Below the pieces are notes generated by a model. It did no database searches, was not told where the DNA came from, and saw only the letters and a program-made list of their open reading frames with translations. Position numbers and translations under genes: made by a program. From Gymnorhina tibicen (taxonomy: Eukaryota > Chordata > Aves > Passeriformes > Artamidae), in assembly GCA_013399875.1 (NCBI GenBank), contig VXAZ01008167.1, forward strand, positions 1,364,956 to 1,428,955: a stretch of 64,000 nucleotides of DNA. The letters are read 5' to 3'. Positions within the stretch are counted from its first letter, which is position 1. Each line of letters opens with the position of its first letter. This document shows, piece after piece, positions 24,479-39,171 of this stretch.

Positions 24479-27400
24479 GACAGACACAAAAGTAGCTTTT
24501 GTACCTCTGTATTTTCTGTTGGTTTGTTTCTAAGTTATTGCCTCCTACATGTGATCATAAAGCATGTCAAAGTGAGCTCTTATTTTCAGGTAAGAGACAG
24601 TGCCTCCATATGAGGGGACCAGGATTTAATTTGCAGTCTTGCTCTCTCCTTGGCTGTCAGGAAGCACAGCCCCTGAAGAAAAAAGGAGTGCTCTGTGTTG
24701 CACAACCTACGGTGATTGCTCTGGATGATTAAGAAGTGGTATTAATACATTCCATGGATGAACTATCCAATCTTCCTTAGCCTGAGGGATAGAAACTAAA
24801 ATCCTGGGCCTAGATGGAGAATTCAAGAGAGCTGAAGAGAATCCCTGGAGAACAAAATAATTTGTTTTCTCTTACTTTGAGTACACTGACCAAATACCTG
24901 AAAACATACCAAATGTCTTGTAAATAGGAAAAATAAGCAAATCTCACCCAAAGAGCCTTGCATACCTGATGTTTTCAGATTGTTTGGGTTCACATCTCTG
25001 AAGTTTTGCTCTGAATTCAATGCACTCAGAGATGCACATCAAAGCCTACCCAGAACTGTTGTTCTTAGTTTAAGACCCAGTAGTCTGATTTTCCTACTGT
25101 ACCATAACTATGGCTAGGTTTGCTGAAAATTTACTCCAGAATTCAGGTGAGAACCTTAACTTACACAGAACAAGGCTGAGATTTGTCATTCTAAGCACAG
25201 TCAGAAACATGGTCTAGAAGAACCTACAGATCTCCAAGGTGACATCTCAGTCCTCACATTGCTGAGGGGCTGTTAAGCATCTAATGCACAAACCAGTAAA
25301 ATATTTATGTCAATATTTTAAAACACAGTCATAAATTATGTATTTAAGACCCCTCAAGATGAATATGCACATCTTATTCATAAACTGGTGGTTTAGCAAA
25401 TATTGCAGTGATTGATACTGAGATTTAGAAGCAATATTCCATAGTTTTCCCTTTGGGTAGCAGGCTCATGATGCAAATCAGATGCAGTTGAGAGCAAAAC
25501 CAGCCTAAAATATTTGCAGTGATGTCTAACCTTCATCTTGTAGATACTTATCCCCACTGTCCTTATCACTGGACATTTTAAAAAAACCTGCATGGTCTTG
25601 TGACTTCAAAGTCCATGACTTCTGTCTCATCTGCACTTGAAGTATCTCCTAAACTGACTTTACTAAGAGCTTCTAGCCTAATGAAATAGAAATTTTTTTC
25701 CCCTCCCCCATGGCTATGAAGCTGTTAAGAGGTAAGAAATTCTTTAGTATTTCGTGTCTTTTTCCACCAGTACATCCAGGTATTCAGACACAAATATCTT
25801 GATACCACTTGGCTGATGTTCAGAGAAAATTTTCTGCTCTGGGTTTCAGTGGGGCCCTTTACAGTGATGGAAACCATCTGTTAAGCTAGGGTGTAGAATG
25901 AATAATCTTCAGGATTTGAGGATACTTTTGTTCTTGAACACTGTTTGGTTTCAGGTCCTCAGTGTGGCAGTTTCAAATCACCCTTAGGAAAAAATAATCA
26001 GTTAGAATTAAACTTTATACACACTTTGAACTCCTATAGAAACTGGGAAGTGTTCCTTCACACCAACATTAGACAGAGTCTGTAGGGCACAACCTCCTCC
26101 ATAATGCTTAGGTCATGTGGGGATATTTCTTTGTATACTTATTAATTAAGGCGTCATGAATTAATTAGGCACAATGCCGCTAAAAAACTTATGATAAGCA
26201 GTGCATCTTACCTGCTAATAGTATGGGCGTCTCTTACACAAGTGAATCATCCCTATTTCCCAAATCAGCAATTTCACAGTGCCCTGTGGGTGAATGTCTT
26301 TCATAGAAATTATTCCCAGAACTTCTTTAAAGAACATCTAAGACAGGACTGGAATACCACTAATTTATCTTTCTACACCTATGTTGGAGCCCGTTTGGCC
26401 AAGAGTTCTTTTACTCACGTCTCCACCCCAGGTGTGAAGTCCTACTCCTACCTTTCAATTGTCTTTGGAATCATGGCCCTGTCACAGCTCCCTCCCTGTA
26501 CGTAGACTGAAACCACTGCTCCCAATGGAGGCTTTGTACCTAGGCCAAAGGGCAGGGCTCTGCTCTCAGAGCAACCTCCCTGTTCTCTGAAGGACTACCC
26601 GGGAACAGGCACAACTTAAAATGAATTGGAGTACCCATTCCTTTCAAAGCTGAGTTTTCTGAGGAGATGAAATTGCAAGCTGTGATGATAAAAAAAACCA
26701 ATTCAACTTCTAAGAAAGTTACACACTAAAGAAAACCACATCCAAGTGAAAGAAAAATGCTGAAAATGTGATAAGGTTAAATAAAAAAGGTTAAACTGTC
26801 AAGTCATGCCAGCTATTTCAAGGAGTAAAAATGGCAGCTGTAACTACAACATCTTGGAAGGACAAAGCATCCTTCTGTTCCAGGATATAGCTACCACCTG
26901 GGTGGCAAGAGCTCAGCACCTCTGAAAATTAAGGCAGTTATTGACGCAGACAGATTGCCTCAGTCCTGCAAGGTTTGCCTTGTTTGAGGTTTTGTTTGTT
27001 TCTTTGTTTCCTTGTCCTTTTTTTCCCTGAGGAATTAATGAAATGATAGTAAGTTTAAAAATTACCATGTCTCATCTGCTGTCCTGCTATTCTATACTGT
27101 CTCCAGGTGAGCTGACTTACTCCTCTCTCAGGAAGAGGCAGGTTCCTTTGTGTTACCTGATGTTATGTATTATCAGCACCTCCTTTCATTGCAAGGCATC
27201 TGTGGACATCTACAGCATGAGCACGTGACCTGAGGCATTTTGGCAAGCCTATGTGGAAAAAAGTAGGCATCTCTCTATTATGAAGTTTTTTTTAAAAAAA
27301 TCTGTATATCACTCTGCAGATCTGCCTCAATTGGAACTTAAGCAAGTAAGTAACTTTTCAGGTCCCATCCAAAATGTTTTGCCTGAGATTGCACAGGAGA

Positions 27401-29561
27401 GCTGCCAAAATGAACTCTAAGCATCTCAAATCACAGTTAAAACCTCTGCCACTAATGCATCCTTTCCTCATTTATAGCTAATTTAATCTCCCTAGCTGGA
27501 CTCTGCTCAGCTAGGATTGACAGCAGTGTAAATCACTGCAATAATGCCACTCAAGAAGCTGCACACAGTACATTTTTACTTTGCTAGTAATACATCAAAG
27601 AAGAGAGACAGAAGAGACAAAAGACATTATTAGGATTGACCTAACCTGCTCTGCTTAAAAAGCATCTATAGCAAAGCAAGATGGGCTAAGATGTTAAAGA
27701 AAGAGCCACATACATTGCAGTCCTCCAAACCCAAAATCAGAGGGGTCTGCAGGCATCTCCATTGATTTAAACGAGTTTTGTATCAGATCCCCATACTGTG
27801 TGGTTAGGAGATTCTGAGCAGGATGAGCTGTCAAGGAAAGGATGTAATTAAAATTATATTTTGACAAAAAAGGAAAAACAAGATTTGCAAAGTATAGAGT
27901 GCTTTTGCTGTTACCGGGATGCTTTCTAAGCCCCACTGTTCCTGCTGTTCTTTAATTCTTTTGTTACTACAGCCATGAACACCTTCTGGGCCAGGAAATC
28001 CAGTGTCTCTGCAAGTAATTATCTTTACACACAATAGACATGGAAAGCATTGCCACCACCTGAGAAGGTCATATGGCTAAAAGGTTTCCGTGTAGATATT
28101 CCTGGGCCAGCAGTGGAGGGTGAAATAGGCTAATGAAAGAGCTAAAGGAGTGAATGGGGTAGATGCTTTTATAAATAACATATTTTCTAATTTGGGGGGG
28201 TTTCATTAAATTATAATTCTAGTATTCCAACTAAGTTAAAGATCAGCTGGATCCAGCCAAGTTCACACATGGCAGCATGGCAGGGCAAGGGCAGAATCCA
28301 GGAATCCTGTCTGCTCTATTTGAGAGTGATTAGTCAGACCCTTGGTTCTTCCATAACATTTTCCACATCCTAGCTCTCAAAACACCATGTCAACAAGAGC
28401 CATAGAACACTGTTATAGGAGAAGAAAGTAGCTAAGTCATGTCAAAGATCGGTGTCAGAGTAAAATACAATCCTACATCAGCATTTACTTAATTGCTTCC
28501 AACTGTACCATTTCATAGTAGCAAAAAAAAGATGTATTTAAGTTCTAAGATCAAAAAATTAAGAAAAAATACAAATATGCTAAGTAGTAAATGACCCAAA
28601 TCCAGTTTTTACTTCTCAGACTACTGCTAGCCATTATCTTAAAGCTTGAAATAAGAGATCTGTCTGATAGCAAACTGCCATTCAACAGGAGCAAGTATTT
28701 TGTGTCTTCAGACTGTTCTTTAACAGCATGTACGTTCCTCAAATCTGAAAGGCCTTCTGGTCTTTTGTGGTCTCCTGGTCTCATCTTCTGAAGCATCAGC
28801 TGGGTCCTCAATGGATGATTTCAAGGACATAAGACCTGTCTCCATACACCCTTCTGCTAAGAGCATGTAGGAGACCAACCTACAACCAGACATATATATG
28901 GGTGTGCAAGTGATCCACACAACCAGAGGTTCATATTTAGAGTCATCTTTAGAAACTGAGTCCTCTTAAGTGAGATGGCTGATATTTGGTCAAAGAAAAG
29001 CATTGCTGATTTAAAGGTAGCAGAACCTAAATATTAGTCAAAAACCAGCTGGTTAAAACACAGGTCTTAAAGTCAGGACTCTGCTCTCTTACAGAGTTGT
29101 TAAGGTACATATGTGGAGACACAGCTTTGGTGGATGCTCTCCTTAGCTTTGGGATCTTTGAGCTCTCAGACTGCCACCAGCCTGGCAGCTTTGGGAGACC
29201 ACAATCTCCTGGGACATCTGAGGGTTTAGGTGTCATCACTACTAAAGCAAAGTAGAGGCCCTTAAAGGTGAACTTTGTTCAGAGATCTTGAGGGCAACCT
29301 GACAGAGAAGACCACTCTCCAGGGCTAATAAGAAACTGGGAGCATAGAAACCCTGAAAGCATGATCGAAGTTCAGCTTATTTGTGCTTTTCTTTTTCTAC
29401 CAAAATATTTCAATTCTTTAAAACATGAAAAATGTTGTTTTGTTCTTTAACTTCCGAGTTCATGAGAAATACACAAATTCTATTTTTGTTTGGAAATAGC
29501 AAAGGTTTTCTCCTCCTCAACTCTAACTCATACCCAGGGCTATGTTAATCATATAAGCAGT
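24479..29561. other. Mostly unique sequence, no gene seen
   Basis: Short overlapping frames only, without recognisable domains. A probable SINE tail lies at 28258-28330 and nothing else repetitive is evident. Confidence 0.5.
28258..28330 (+). mobile_element. Possible MIR-like SINE tail
   Basis: 'ttcacacatggcagcatggc', 'agggcaagggcagaatcc' and 'aggaatcctgtctgctc' follow the MIR 3' body (CACACAGC.AGT..GGCAG.GC.GGAA..GAA.CCAGG.GTCCTG.CTC). Only the 3' part is recognisable and divergence is high, so this is a tentative call. Confidence 0.4.
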
Positions 29562-30705
29562 GAATCATAGAATAGTTTGAGTTGAAAGGGACTTTAAAGA
29601 TTATCAAGTCCCAATCCCCCTGTCATGTCCAGGGACACCTTCCACTAGACCAAGTTGCTCAAAACCCCATCCAGCCTGGCCTTGACACTTTCAGGAATGG
29701 GGCATCCACAACTGGTCTGGGCAACCTGTTCCAGTGTCTCACCATTCCCACAGTGAAGAATTTCTTCTTCATATCTAATCAAAATCTACCGTCTTTCAGT
29801 TTAAAGATATTCCCCCTTGTTCTATAACTACCTGCCCTTGTAAAACAATTTCGTTTCCAAGCTTTCTTGTAGCCCCCTTTAGGTACTGGAAGGCTGCTCT
29901 AAGGTCTCTCCAGAGCCTTCCCTTCTTCAGGCTGAAAAACTGCAATTCTTTCAGCCTGTCTTCATAGGAAAGGTGTTCCAGCCCTCTGATCATCTTCATG
30001 ACCCTCCTTTGGACTTGCTCTGGCAGGTCCAACAGGTCCAGTGTTCTTACACGGGGGACCCCACAGCTGGCACAACACTCCCAGCAGGGTCTCAGCAGAG
30101 CACAGTAGAAGTGAGAATCATCTTCTTTGACCTGCTGCCCACACTGGTTTTGCTGCAGCCCAGGACACATTTGGCTTTCTGGGCTGCCAGAGCACATTGC
30201 TGGGTCACGCTGAATTTCTCATCAGCCAAGACCCTCAAGCCCTTCTCCTCAAGGCTACTCTGAGCACATTTTCCACCCAGCCAGTATTTGTGATTGGATT
30301 GCCCTGACCCACGGGCAGGACCTTGCACTTGGCCTTGCTGAACTTCATGAGCTTCACAGGTCCCACCTCTCAAGCCTATCCAGGTCCCTCTGGATGGTGT
30401 CCCTTCCCTTTGGCCTGTTGACTGCACCACAAAGCTGGGTGTCATCAACAGACTTGGTGAGGGTGCACTCAATCCCAGTCCATGTCACCAACAAAGACGT
30501 TAAACAGCGCTGGTCTCAGTACTGGCCAAAAGGAATGTCACCTTTCTCTGCTTGGACATCAAGCCATTGACCACAACACTTTGAGTGCGACCATCCAGCC
30601 AAATCCTTATCTACCAAGTGATCCATCCCTCCAATCCATGTCCTTCCAGTTTAGAGACAAGAATATTTTGTGAGACAGTATCAAATGCTTTGCACAAGTC
30701 AGGTA
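29562..30705 (-). mobile_element. CR1 LINE, 3' 1.1 kb including part of the reverse transcriptase
   Basis: The copy begins at its 3' end with 'gaatcatagaatagtttgag' and runs on the minus strand back through the 3' UTR and the C-terminal half of the CR1 pol. On the minus strand, translated pieces include 'VQRRVMKMIRGLEHLSYEDR' and 'LQFFSLKKGRLWRDL' (29796-30197), then 'QQCALAAQKAKCVLGCSKTS' (30092-30472). Near 30660-30705 there is a degraded 'KAFDTVSHNIL'-type reverse-transcriptase block. Several stop codons and frame changes break the frame, so it is not active. The 5' part is absent, which is usual for CR1. The target site duplication was not resolved. Confidence 0.95.
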
Positions 30706-33700
30706 TGTTATGCTAAGAACCTATTAATTTAGTGGATTGACTCTGTCACATTTTTCTTTTTTTTTTTCCCGGATAAACTAAGCAAACATGAGATCACTGC
30801 AAGGGCTCAGAAACTGCAGCATGACAATGGAGTGGCAAAGTAACTGAAGTACAGAGAAACTTTTATAAAATCAGGCCAAGAGAGTCAGCTTCAGTGCTAG
30901 TACCAGCTTTCATCTTTGAACAATACTTGTTACCAAGATCTAAACAGTGATATTGTTCTAACTCAAAGAAAGCCTGGGACAAAAATCCATGAAAGCAGAT
31001 AGGATGGAGGGGTCTCTGCATACTTACTCTGTTTGTACTCTCTTTTGTAGCTTATACTCTTCCTTTTTGCTCCTATCCAACCTCAGAGACAGGATGCTGG
31101 GCTGGAGAACCCTTTGGGCTGACCCTGTACAGCTGCTCTGATGCCCTTTTATTTATGCTGTGTTTCAGAGGAAGTGATTTTCTCTTATTCCCAATCATTG
31201 CAAACAAACAGCAAACCCTGCCAAAGCCATTTTCAACAGTCAACCTTAGCAGTTCATTCAAGGATTAGTCACAGGCTGCTGGAGTGAAAACAAAGCAAAT
31301 GTAAACAGATAATGCTTTTGCCAGAAGTATGCAAGAGCCTGTGTGGGAAAGAATATCAGAGCTTGTGTGATCATACATTCTTTTATTAAAATAAAACCTC
31401 TCACAACAATTCCTAACATGATTTTTTTCCCCTCAAGTATCACCATTCATTAAACAAAGCTTGCCTGTGCAATTATCAAATCTGTAAGACTTGTGATATC
31501 AAGTAGATCCCTCTATGGGTGTATTTCAAATTGCTGTTGTTTAATTATTAACTGACTCCATCGTGTTTTCTTTCGATATGTGTTCTGTATTTCAGAAATA
31601 TATCCTGCAGTATTAAATGGGAAGATAAGCACAGTCAAGAGTCTGAGGAGTAATACAAAAATCAGTTTATGTAGGTTTTCTCACCTTCAGTTTTTTCATT
31701 TTCCCAAATTATTGCCAATGCCAACAGAGAGAAAGGAAATAAAATTTACTATGTAAATTTACATTGGGGTTTGTGGCTGAAGATAGCTCTTCACCTACCT
31801 CCTTTTCATCCCTGGCTTAGTGATATCGCAAGTACGAAACAACAAGTGCCATGCCATGAAGGTTTAAAGAAAACACCACCCTGGAACTGACTGCTACCAT
31901 AGATATGGACAAAGTTTATTCTAATTTACAGGGTTTTTTCCAGGCAGTTATTATATATCAGGTGACCACTTCATAAAGTGCACAAGTCTCATAAATAAGA
32001 ATGTCAAGGAACTGTTTCATTAGGTGTCAAAAGGGTTTGTCCTGTCATTGCCAAATCAGGCTGTTTTGGCTCAGAGTAGGATGGAGAAACAAAGAGAAAC
32101 AGGCACTGTTCACAAAGCTACCCCTGTGGTGAGGGATCCTGTTTTGGCATCTCCACAGTAGGGTAGCCCCCTGCACTGCAGAAGGGACGTGTTCACTCTG
32201 CTCGGAGTTTACCTGAGTCAAAGGCTTCTTCTTTCTCAGAAGAGGTGCTGACTGAGAAGTTCAACACTTTTTCTGAGGTGGTGCTCTTCTGTGGGTAAAA
32301 AGTCACAAGAGCTGCTGGAACCTACTGCTGCTCTTTTCCAGGCAAGAGTCCTTATGGCAGGCTGTGAGTCTGTCTTGAATGTAAGTGTAAATGTATATAA
32401 CTGTAAATAGATACTTAAATATTGAAATAAAATTGAAAGCCCTTCAATGGGGGTGGAAGATAAAGTATTGGCCCAAAAGACCTATGGACCACCATTGTTC
32501 ACCCAGAAAATGAGATATCAGATTTAAAATCTCTGCCTTATTTGGGGTTAAAATATCTAAACCCCTTCAAAATATCTTAAGTGAGAACTTTAAAGAAAAA
32601 AGGTAGAAATAATTTGTGTGAGTCTTTTATTAGCTTCCTTCACAAAATAATTCTTCCAGAAAAAGCAAAATATTTCTTCAGTCCTTCATTGTTTTACCAA
32701 ACACTTAAAAAACCCCAGGTTTAGGTAAACATAGAATTTTGGCATATTCCTGGTGTGAAGTTTCTTGGGAAAGGACTATGCCATGAAAGACTATGAGGAG
32801 TAAAATTTTCACTTTCTCTATATCTTCTGTCCCAGCAATTCAACATGCACAGAGGATTCCCATGTAGTCCAGACTGGTGCTGAAGCAGAAAACTTGCAGA
32901 TCAAGCACTTGAACTTTGGAGCTGAAAGATACCTCAAGATGAACAAGGAATGGCTGAATCTTATCTCGAGGAAACTTTCTAGGCAAGGGAGACATTCAGC
33001 CCAAAGAAAGAAAACTTGTGCTTAATTGTACATAAAATCTGCACTTACCTAGCTTAGTACATGAGTCTTCTAGATGTGGAAGAAAGGCAGCTGAGAAATT
33101 TCAGTTCTACAGACTAATACCTCTTCATCAGTGAGGTACAATGCTTTTTCTTTTGTCTTGAAAATGGTTTTTTCCAGACTATCTCCCTCCTTTCTCAAAA
33201 AATTCAAATAATTTCTCACATGCTGGAAGCAGCAATGTTCCCCCATTCCTTTTGCCTTATCAAGTTTCCAGTTCCTAATTAAATATATATAAATTCTGAA
33301 AGTACATTTAACCATTGGCTTACCCTCAGAACAAAAAAGCCTCCCTCTAAAGCAAGTTACATGAAATCACTTGACTCAACAAGTTAACTAACTTTCTTTT
33401 GCCTAACCTAACATTTTAGTGTTTGGCAATGATCCAAGGCTTCCGATTTAGGAAAAAGATGCTGAGGGGACACATTTTTGAAGGTTCTGAGCACCCACAG
33501 CACATGCTGATTTAAGCTGATGTTGCATATTCTGGGCCTCTGGATCATCCTGCCCCATGACGTCTTCAATTCATTTTATCCTGGTGTAACAGAATATTAC
33601 TTTCTTTTTTTTCTGTTTTCTTTTCTTGAACAATTTAATTCCACAGAACAGTGATGTTTATCTCTTGCTGAGCTGAGCTGAGCTGCAGAACAGAATTTTC

Positions 33701-36700
33701 ATTTGAAAAATCAAGTACTTCTACACCTACTTCTCCAAACAGAGCCACTACAAGGTTTTGAGACTGCACCTGTGCTTTCCATTGCTGCTTTGATTTATTC
33801 CAGCTAAAAGAAAAAACTGAAATGGGAGGTTTTTATTTCAAGTGCTGGGCTGGTCCTCCAAATGGGTGATTCAGACCTTGCCATTCATTCCTTGTGCATC
33901 TCTCACATATGAGCAATGTATCTATAAAATGGACATCATGTGGTTTCCTTTCTTCTGTTCTTTCACCCTTTCTCTTAACTAGTTGGGCAATAAGGTCTGT
34001 AGGAATCCTCAGCTGAGGTTTCCAGGAGCTAATGCTATAAGCTTACAGCTGCTTTTTTCAAAATCATGTTCAGGGAGCTTAATGTTCAAAATTTTGTGTG
34101 TAACATCTGTGGGGACTTGTTTCAGAAACATCAAGTTTCTGGCAAGTGCAAAGGTGCATCAAGGCCCTGGCAGTGCAAAGGTGTCACAGGGCACTCAGTC
34201 TCATATTTCTCGGGCAGACCATCTCTACCAGGAGAACAAAAAGCATGTGCAGAAGAAGGGCTAGACAGAAAGAATCTGATTACTAAGGGCCAAAGAAACT
34301 AATTGTCCCTGAACAACTTGCTGCTCACTGCTGGCTAAATCACTGCCCCTTGTTTGGAGAAGCAGAAGCTCTCAGGACTAAAACAGTAAAAGGCTTTATC
34401 ATAATCCACTTTTCTCCTATGTGTTTTATAGAAAGTCCATGACAGGACTTAGTTTTCGCATTACAAATGGGATGGAGAAAAAAAAAATCAATGAAGAAGC
34501 TAAAAAAGCAAAAGATAATACCTTAGAAATCATTGGGAATGCCTCAGTGAAAGCCACAGGGGCGGAAGGAAACACTGAATGTTCGTGTCTTCCTGCGCTT
34601 CAAAGCTGTTTTCTTTCCATTTGGCTTTAAAGAATGTCATTTTGGCTGGCTTCATGGCTCTTATATCAGGAGAAATGGTGTGCCTTTCACAATGATTCTG
34701 TGCTGAGACACAACTGAAAGCTAGAGGGGAGCAAAGGGAGAGGAAATAAAGCTTTAACTCAGAAGAAAATCAAAACAGGAATTTTTTATTATGCTCTTTT
34801 TTTTTTCTTTTAATTATTGATGACAGAGTATGGGGGGGAAAAAGTGGTTGGAATAACTGATTTTTGGAGGAAAAAACAAATGAGCACATGAGCTTAGTAG
34901 TGCTAGCCATGGGAACACAAATGCCTGGGAGAAAAAATATTCAACTTCCTTGCTACATACTCCTGTAACATAATCTCTTCCTATGGCATAATAAGAAGTC
35001 ACAGATAGTAATTTTCAGATAATAGTAAACAAGTAGGAACAATGTCAATATTTCTGCAACATTTGACAACTATCAGCCATGATATGACCATAAAATCTGT
35101 GTAAGAAGTGCTGGTGTGTTCACTTAGAAGTGACAATTTTAAATATCTGTCATTTATAGTTTAATTAAAATGAATATCTTAAGTGCAGGATCATAAGAGG
35201 CTGGAGATATACACTCAAAATCCCACTGGAATCCACAGAGACACATCCGTGGCTTTATCAGACTAGCTACACATTTCTCTTGTCCTGGGTAAATAGGTGT
35301 TTTTCACATAAGAGAAATTTGACAGATGTTTTCCATGTGTAACTCAAACCTCTGTCTCTCTGGCTTACAACTTGCAAGTTCTTGAAGTCCTTCTTACTCA
35401 TATATTGCTGAGAGATTTCCACTTGTCTACCTACACTCTAAGAGTAAACGGTATCTTCAAACAAATAATAAAATTTAAAAAATTAAAAATTGCCAAACCA
35501 ACACAAACTAGTTGGTAAGCAGATGCAAACTATTTTGGAATAATAAAAAAAAAAAGGTAACAGGTAATTTTAAGGGGTTGGTGCTGGAAATGCTCAAAAA
35601 ATTGTGGTGTGGGTTGGTCAGATGCTCATCCTCGGGTTGCCTGTGCCCCTCCTCGTCAGAGCATTCACAGCTGAAGTTTCTGCATTAAAGTTTCATTGCT
35701 GCAACCAAAGAAAACCTACTTTGCTGAAAACTAGCAAGTGTGGGAAGATGGATGCATTTCCTCATGGTCTGGAACTCTGCTCCAGGGGTGACTTTTTTGG
35801 AGGCAAGGGTAAAAGAACACATATCAAGTTGCTACTTGAGAGAACTGAGAAACATTTGAAGTGCTTAGATTGACAGAGAAGAAAAGGCTAAAATTGGACA
35901 TCGCCACTTTTTAATGTGCTTTTTTGTGTGTAAGATCATCTTTCAGGAGTTCCTTGAGGTCAGGCTGCTCTGCATCCAACCTTGCAAAAAAGACAGAGGA
36001 AGGGGGAGATCAGGCCACATCCCATCTTTCTCTACCTGATTATGAGATTACGGAGGTGGCTCTAAGTCTCAAATCAACAACTCATCTCCCTTGATGGCAT
36101 TTTTTAAGACTGTAGGAAGAATTTAGGTGGTTGACACCTAATTCTGTATCACCACAGAGGTCTGGATGGGGGCTTGTCATTCGCCTCTCTTCAGGAAGAC
36201 CCTCCTGGGCATATGTAAGGGTTCCAGTTGGGAGTTTGGGAACTCTCAGGTTAAACAGACAGATCCCTACCAGGTTAGGCAGTCCCATTGCAGTTTACAA
36301 CTACATGACAGGTTTCAGGTAGCCAATTTAGGCTGGGTTTAAACTGACCTAGTTGTCATTAGGGACTGCGGGGAGTTAGAATATATTGTACTCCTCAGTG
36401 TACAGAGAGTGTTTGGGCCAGGCACAACTGATGCATGCACAGACTCCCAGACACTCATGAACATCACTGCATTAACAAAATGCAGGCTAACTCACACCAG
36501 TTTACACTTTCATTTGCATATGACTGAGATTTGTGCTGAGATTCTGGGACCGTTCGAACTTCAGACTCAAAGTGAAACCTGGGAATGAACCAGCCTGGTT
36601 CATAACTAACTGAAGAGAAAGTTCATGCAGCATCCGGGGAAGGAGAACTGACAGGTTTCACACTTTCCTGTCTAGCATGAAAAACAAAACACAATGAAAA

Positions 36701-39171
36701 AAATGTATAGAAGGGAAATTATCAGATTACAGGACAGAAAAGTGTTCTTCAAACCCTAGTTCATGAACCTTTTGATGAACATGCTCAAAGGTATAAGTCT
36801 GAAGTGCAAGCACAAATTGGTACATTTTTTCATTATTCCTGTCATCATCTTGCCAAATTTCCTGACAGCTTGGAAGAGCCCTCTGCTTTTGTCTGGCCCA
36901 AGGATTCTCACCCTGGGGATTACAAGCAATTGGCAGATGACTCTCATCACCCTGCCCGACTCTCAGGATTCACTTCCATGGGTAAATCCTGTAGTAACAG
37001 GTGGGATCCATTTTGATTAACTCATTCACCAGACAAATCACATGCTTAGACCCTGAAGGTCTGTCTCATAAATAGACGGCTCAGTGCAGCCAGAAGCAGG
37101 TTACAGGCAGGCAGTACCAAACCAACTGAAGCCAGTAGTGGGGTGAAGGCATCCTTACCCATTCCTTTCCACGCTGGTTACCTGTAGGAATGTGACCCTT
37201 CTCCAGCTCTCCATCTCTTACAGAATAACCTGAGAGATCTGACATGCCCAGGTACTTCCTTGAAGGGCAACTGTCTCTGGACCAGAAGCATATTAACATG
37301 AGCTGGGATGTGTGCCCCAGAGTTGTCCATTTCAGTGGTGGGAGTGAGAATGTCCAACAGAGGAGCAAGGGAGGAGTCAGAGACTAAAACCATCTACTTG
37401 TCCCCATGTAAATATGCTGCTCTTGGGAGTCAAAGCCTTTAGCCAGCTAAACCTAATTTTCAAGACCATCAGGGTGCCTTTAAGGTTGTCTGCATCTCAT
37501 AAGTATTTTAACATTTTTATCAATCTCTGTTCCCTGTTTCTGATAGGGGATAATAACATTCCTTTCATTTACTGGGATGCTGGGGGAATAAATATTTATG
37601 AAAAAAAATCTTAATGGTGAGATTCCATAGGATGCAGCATCCTTGTAAGTACCATAAATAGACTGCAAATATATCATGCAAAACAAAGGAGGTTTTAGCT
37701 TCTGCTGCTTCCAGCCTAGCACAAGGAACCAAAGTTTGTTTAGCTCTCAGTGCTCTACAGCATCTTGTGAGATCAGGCAATTTTTAATTTTGTGTGTGTG
37801 CATGAGGTTTCTACAAATACCACAGAGCCAAATCTTGTAATGATCTTTCATTCTGTCCTACTTTCAGTCCCAGGCCAAAGCAGGAAGTTTAGAGGAGCGG
37901 AAAAGCATACAAATCAAATGCAACTGAGCATTTGTATGTCTATTAAAAGACTTTTTTAGGCACCAGCATGGAGGATATGGTTGGGATAAGGATTTGATTT
38001 CACCCTTGCTGGCTCCCATGCCCCTAATTAGAACTGAGCTCTTTATAGGTAAATAACATTTAAGTGGAACTATTTCTGACTACTGGGGTCCTGCACTCTG
38101 CTGTGCAGTGCCCTTTCATTAGGAATTAGCCGACATGATGCTGAATAAACACATTGTATGTTTTGCAAGAGCTCTGATGTGGTCTCTGTTAATTACTCTC
38201 TTTAACCTATTACAATCATGTGCTGCTTAGCCACACACACCACAGGACTGCTTGGGAAGGGGAAGATTATGGGGGATGCACACAGAAATTCTTAAAGGGA
38301 CAGACAGCATAAAGACATGCCACAATGTCTGCTTGAACTGGTGTCAGATACAATAATGAGTGGGTAGGAATAAAAATAAATACACAGCACTTCAGGAACA
38401 CTTCACATTCTCCGGGTGCTATTGCATCAAGCAATGTGACCAGGACTTTCTCTCTCACCAACACCCTCTTGGCTCTGCTTGAAGGGACCAGCCTGGCTTG
38501 CTTATTTGAGGGTTTTTCTGCAATGCCCTTGGCAATGGTTTGTAGTTGGAACCTCACCCTCTCCCCCTCACCCTCAAATTACACTTCCATTCATGACTGC
38601 CTATTCAAAGAGTGCTTAGATGCATGCTTAATGCTTTGTTGCTAAGCTTTCCTCACAGGTGCCTAAGGGCTTTTATCCTTGGAACAATAAACTGAAAGTC
38701 CACCATTCCCCTCTTTGTCAGGTCCCTGTGCTGGAGCTCCTAGCAGATTTGCAGGGAGGCAGACAGAAGTCACCACTGCAGGGGATCCTCACTGATCCAA
38801 GGATAATTGTGTGTCAGTAATCGGTGCTTTACTATCATTAGCAGCCACTTTAATACAGTCCTCGATTAGCCCTAAGTTAGGTTTATGACTATGGAATTCG
38901 CTCTGTCTTATCAGCTTCACTGGAGCGTGTGAATGATCTCAACCTCTGACTATTTAGGCACATACTCAGAAGGGAAAAGTAGGCAGAAACCTGTGGTTTT
39001 TTGACATTAGTTATAGTAGTCCAGTAAAACAGCTCCTTTGTTTAGTCCTGGAGCTGTCTGTCTTAACTGGGTGTCTCCAGCAATGCAATTATGCAATAAT
39101 TACAGCCACACTGATTCCCTCAATCTAAACAGTCCCCAACTTTAGATATCCTTGGTTAAAAACTCAGTAGC
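30706..39171. other. Mostly unique sequence, no gene seen
   Basis: No supportable exon. A short frame at 34066-34302 contains a CxxC pair that recalls a zinc finger but lacks the histidine spacing of one. Parts of 38090-38240 and 38800-39140 are repeat-free and rich in homeodomain-type TAAT/ATTA cores, which could reflect conserved non-coding sequence; this cannot be tested from a single sequence. Confidence 0.5.

Noticed and set aside
31890..32440. Possible 3' end of a gene or retrocopy (AATAAA near 32425)
   Set aside because: An isolated AATAAA in AT-rich DNA is not informative; no upstream coding frame, poly-A tail or target duplication was found.
34066..34302. Frame with a CxxC motif resembling a zinc finger
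   Set aside because: Only one CxxC pair is present, and the following histidine and cysteine spacing does not fit a C2H2 finger; no tandem fingers follow.
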